Translations under genes and position numbers: made by a program | Part shown: positions 61,802-64,000 of the stretch, in pieces | Layout of the letters: each line of letters opens with the position of its first letter | How positions within the stretch are numbered: the first letter of the stretch is position 1 | The notes under the pieces: generated by a model | The model's input: the letters and a program-made list of their open reading frames with translations, nothing else | The model's database searches: none | What the model was told of the DNA's origin: nothing | Assembly: GCF_000189635.1 (NCBI RefSeq) | Contig: NW_002476351.1 | Span: 248,001-312,000, forward strand | DNA: 64,000 nucleotides | Source: Tetrahymena thermophila SB210 | Lineage: Eukaryota; Ciliophora; Oligohymenophorea; Hymenostomatida; Tetrahymenidae | Direction of reading: 5' to 3'

Positions 61802-63706
61802 TCATTCGTAAAATTAATCTGCAGCACATAAGATTATACAGAAGGTTAAGGCACATAAGTAGTAATATTTAAGAAAAGTCGTGTATTTACCTTAATCATA
61901 ACTAAACCTTTATTTATAATAATTTTATCAATGAAAAAAAGGAATAAATTTTTTATTTACTTTAGCTTTAAACCAACTATTATAGATATTGCTGAAGATA
62001 TAATAACAAATAAGATAACACTAATAGCAATAGAATTGTTAATCCAATCAAGGGTACTAGATCCAGTAAAAATTGATAAACTGCTATTAGATTAATTTGA
62101 ATAGAAAATCAATGCAATTCCAAAACCTAAGTAAAGATCAAAGGCTTAGCCTGCAAAGCACCCAGTAGCAGCCATAACTCCATATCCTATTGAAGCAAGA
62201 CTGGAGTTAAGGAAAAAGTCTAATTTTATTTAATTATAATTTCAAAAATTTTAATAAATCATAAATTATAATTACCAGTTGCTGAGTTTCCCCAAGCTAA
62301 AACGGTCATACCCAAAAATGTCTTATTCATATTTGTCACAATTTAGAAAAACTAGTTGAATAGTAAAAAATATTTTAGATTATTTTTTTCAATCTTTTTC
62401 ATTTACATTAATAAAATCAATCATAACTTAAGCAGCTTAGCCAAGTAAAACAACTGCAACAACAAATGAAAATATAGAAAATAGCCACATTATTTGAGGA
62501 GGTTAGTTATTTTTAGTAAAGAAGAATATCAATATTGATGCAATAAACGAAATTATTAGTACTATATATATCACCAAAAACCCTTCATCATTGATAGTGG
62601 CATTTAAATCTAATTTCAAATAAATATTTTAAATATTTAAAATCAAGTTTTCATTCAAATAAAAATCTTAAAAAATTAGATTTAGATGGATTTTTTAATA
62701 AACAAATACTCCACCTTTCAAAGTAAAATAAAATAAAATAAAACAAACAAATCAATCTAATCACATTTTAAAAAATTTTGAGCTAAATATTACTTTATTA
62801 TGAGCCCCACATAAAGGCAAGAGGTCCTGTTATTGTTGTTATCATAGCCCTCCATTTATTCCATTAATTCTCCTCGGCAGGAGGGATAATTAAATATCTA
62901 GCAACATCAATAGGTATTTCAGTAAGTATTAATAATCTTTCTAAGATACCCATTTCTTTGAATTTATCCCAAAAGTTTTCATATTTTTCAGTCATTATAT
63001 CTTTAACTTTTTCTTCAGAGTTTTCTTCCTCAGTTTAGTTTTTGTTATAAGGAGCAGTCTCCTACCTTTTAATAGAATCATATCCTTCTTTGTTTTAATT
63101 ATTTTACTTTTTTTTATGTAAAAAAATTAAAAATAAGATTTTTTTTCTTTTTTCTATTTTACTTCATCTTAAACAAAGGATTTGCCTTCTATATCTCTTT
63201 CTTCATTTTAACTATCAATTTATAAATTTATTCAATTAGAAACTAATACATATTGTTTAGAATTTTACTCATGAAGAGTATTCAGCACGGCTGGCATTTG
63301 GTTTGCTTAGATGCAATTTATTTGAACTTCCTGTTTTTATTCTAAAGGAATTTCTGGTAAAGCCTCTTCAACCCTTTAAGCTTTAACATTTTAAGTTATT
63401 ATATAAAAGAAAATTCAAATAAAAGATTACTCTAGATTGTGTCCATTTTTCTAATTTTACTCTAAGCTATTTCTTATTTAGCTCTTTAACGATCTTAGTA
63501 AATAACTGTGAATAAGAATCTTTGAATTAAATAAATTTATAGTTAAAAAAACGGAAAATTTAAATAAATATTTTTTACAATCCATAGATAGACATAAAAC
63601 CAATAGCCATTCCTAAATTAATTGAACCTACTATTGTATAGATAAATACAACACAGCACCCAATTAAATAAAATACCATATCTCTTACGAACGTTTTTGA
63701 TTTGAT
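61802..63706 (-). CDS. Na+/Ca2+ exchanger-family protein (NCLX/SLC8B-like), 5' end beyond the window
   Basis: Cation/Ca2+ exchangers carry two alpha-repeats across ten or more membrane spans. Exons read in phase from the right: 63706-63579, 63519-63431, 63380-63269, 63211-63163, 63106-62794, 62609-62407, 62351-62276, 62219-61961, 61907-61891, 61818-61802. The first exon has TFVRDMVFYLIGCCVVFIYT, the usual RD-FYL start of the span after alpha-repeat 1. It is followed by a cytoplasmic loop (LPEIPLEQKQEVQ, then ENFWDKFKEMG) and PIDVARYLIIPPAEE. Alpha-repeat 2 is FLGMTVLAWGNSATDFFLNS, with the conserved GNS and Asp, then GCFAGQAFDLYLGFG. The protein ends KLKFSYDQDQFYE. The N-terminal half, with alpha-repeat 1, must lie past the right edge. 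A 17-base microexon is proposed near the 3' end. Location (mitochondrial or other membrane) cannot be told. Confidence 0.88.
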
Positions 63707-64000
63707 CTAATTATAAAAAAATAATACTTAACAAAAAAAATATTCATTTCTATTTTAAATTAAAATCATAATAATACCTTAAAATTATATTTAAAGTGAA
63801 AAATAAAATTATTAATACACTCCTGGACAAAAAACACTTTAAGGTGAAATCAAAAAGTTTGGTATTTTTCTCAATCATTTTTTAAGATCATTATCAAATT
63901 ATTTTGATATTCTAAATCATCAATTTAACTTGATTTTTCACAACAACTAAAATTATTTTATCTGAAAATTTTTTATTTTTTAGAACCTTGATATAGAATA
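63707..64000. other. Presumed intron or 5' exon sequence of the exchanger gene
   Basis: The sequence upstream of the acceptor at 63707 should belong to an intron and possibly a further exon of the exchanger gene. A sequence that resembles a Tc1/mariner end lies near 63817 (see findings). Not resolved. Confidence 0.35.

Overview
The window looks like a piece of ciliate macronuclear chromosome, most like Tetrahymena. It is extremely A+T-rich. Protein-coding frames are full of TAA and TAG where conserved families have glutamine, and they stop only at TGA. Most genes are broken by short A+T-rich introns, typically starting GTA and ending TAG or AAG. I rebuilt the genes by reading TAA/TAG as Gln and joining exons in phase. 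Reading with the standard code gives mostly meaningless fragments.

Layout from left to right: purple acid phosphatase (60-1724, +); coiled-coil protein (2036-4242, +); small signal-peptide membrane protein (4583-5523, +); C2 plus dysferlin/peroxin-domain membrane protein (6895-8840, +); type I coiled-coil membrane protein (9457-10628, +); multispanning protein (11722-12717, +); EamA/DMT transporter (13503-14450, +); MsrA (14878-15411, -) divergent from CLP1 (15689-17765, +); unrecognised 473-aa protein (18551-19972, -); Ser/Thr kinase (21609-24183, -); tRNA-Lys(UUU) (25379-25451, -); NIP7 (25862-26668, +); RING protein (28136-30017, -); unrecognised 517-aa protein (31534-33552, +); HAD/sucrose-phosphatase-like protein (33958-35556, +); C2-like protein (36677-37433, -) divergent from a degenerate prolyl-oligopeptidase-like protein (37944-41848, +); DHH phosphoesterase (42581-44220, +); two-pass membrane protein (45186-47390, +); UTP3/SAS10 (47817-49494, -); membrane-anchored M16 peptidase (49981-54296, -); leucine-rich-repeat protein (55110-57052, +); a 2.8-kb stretch with diverged repeats and a G-rich island; a small Cys-rich surface-type protein (59890-60315, +); and the 3' part of a Na+/Ca2+ exchanger (61802 to beyond the right edge, -).

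There is no operon structure and no obvious joint pathway. NIP7 and UTP3 both serve ribosome assembly, and CLP1 serves RNA 3'-end processing; the other genes are independent housekeeping, membrane or lineage-specific genes. The most unusual item is the prolyl-oligopeptidase-like gene. All three catalytic residues appear lost, and a run of nine A's puts its two conserved halves in different frames.
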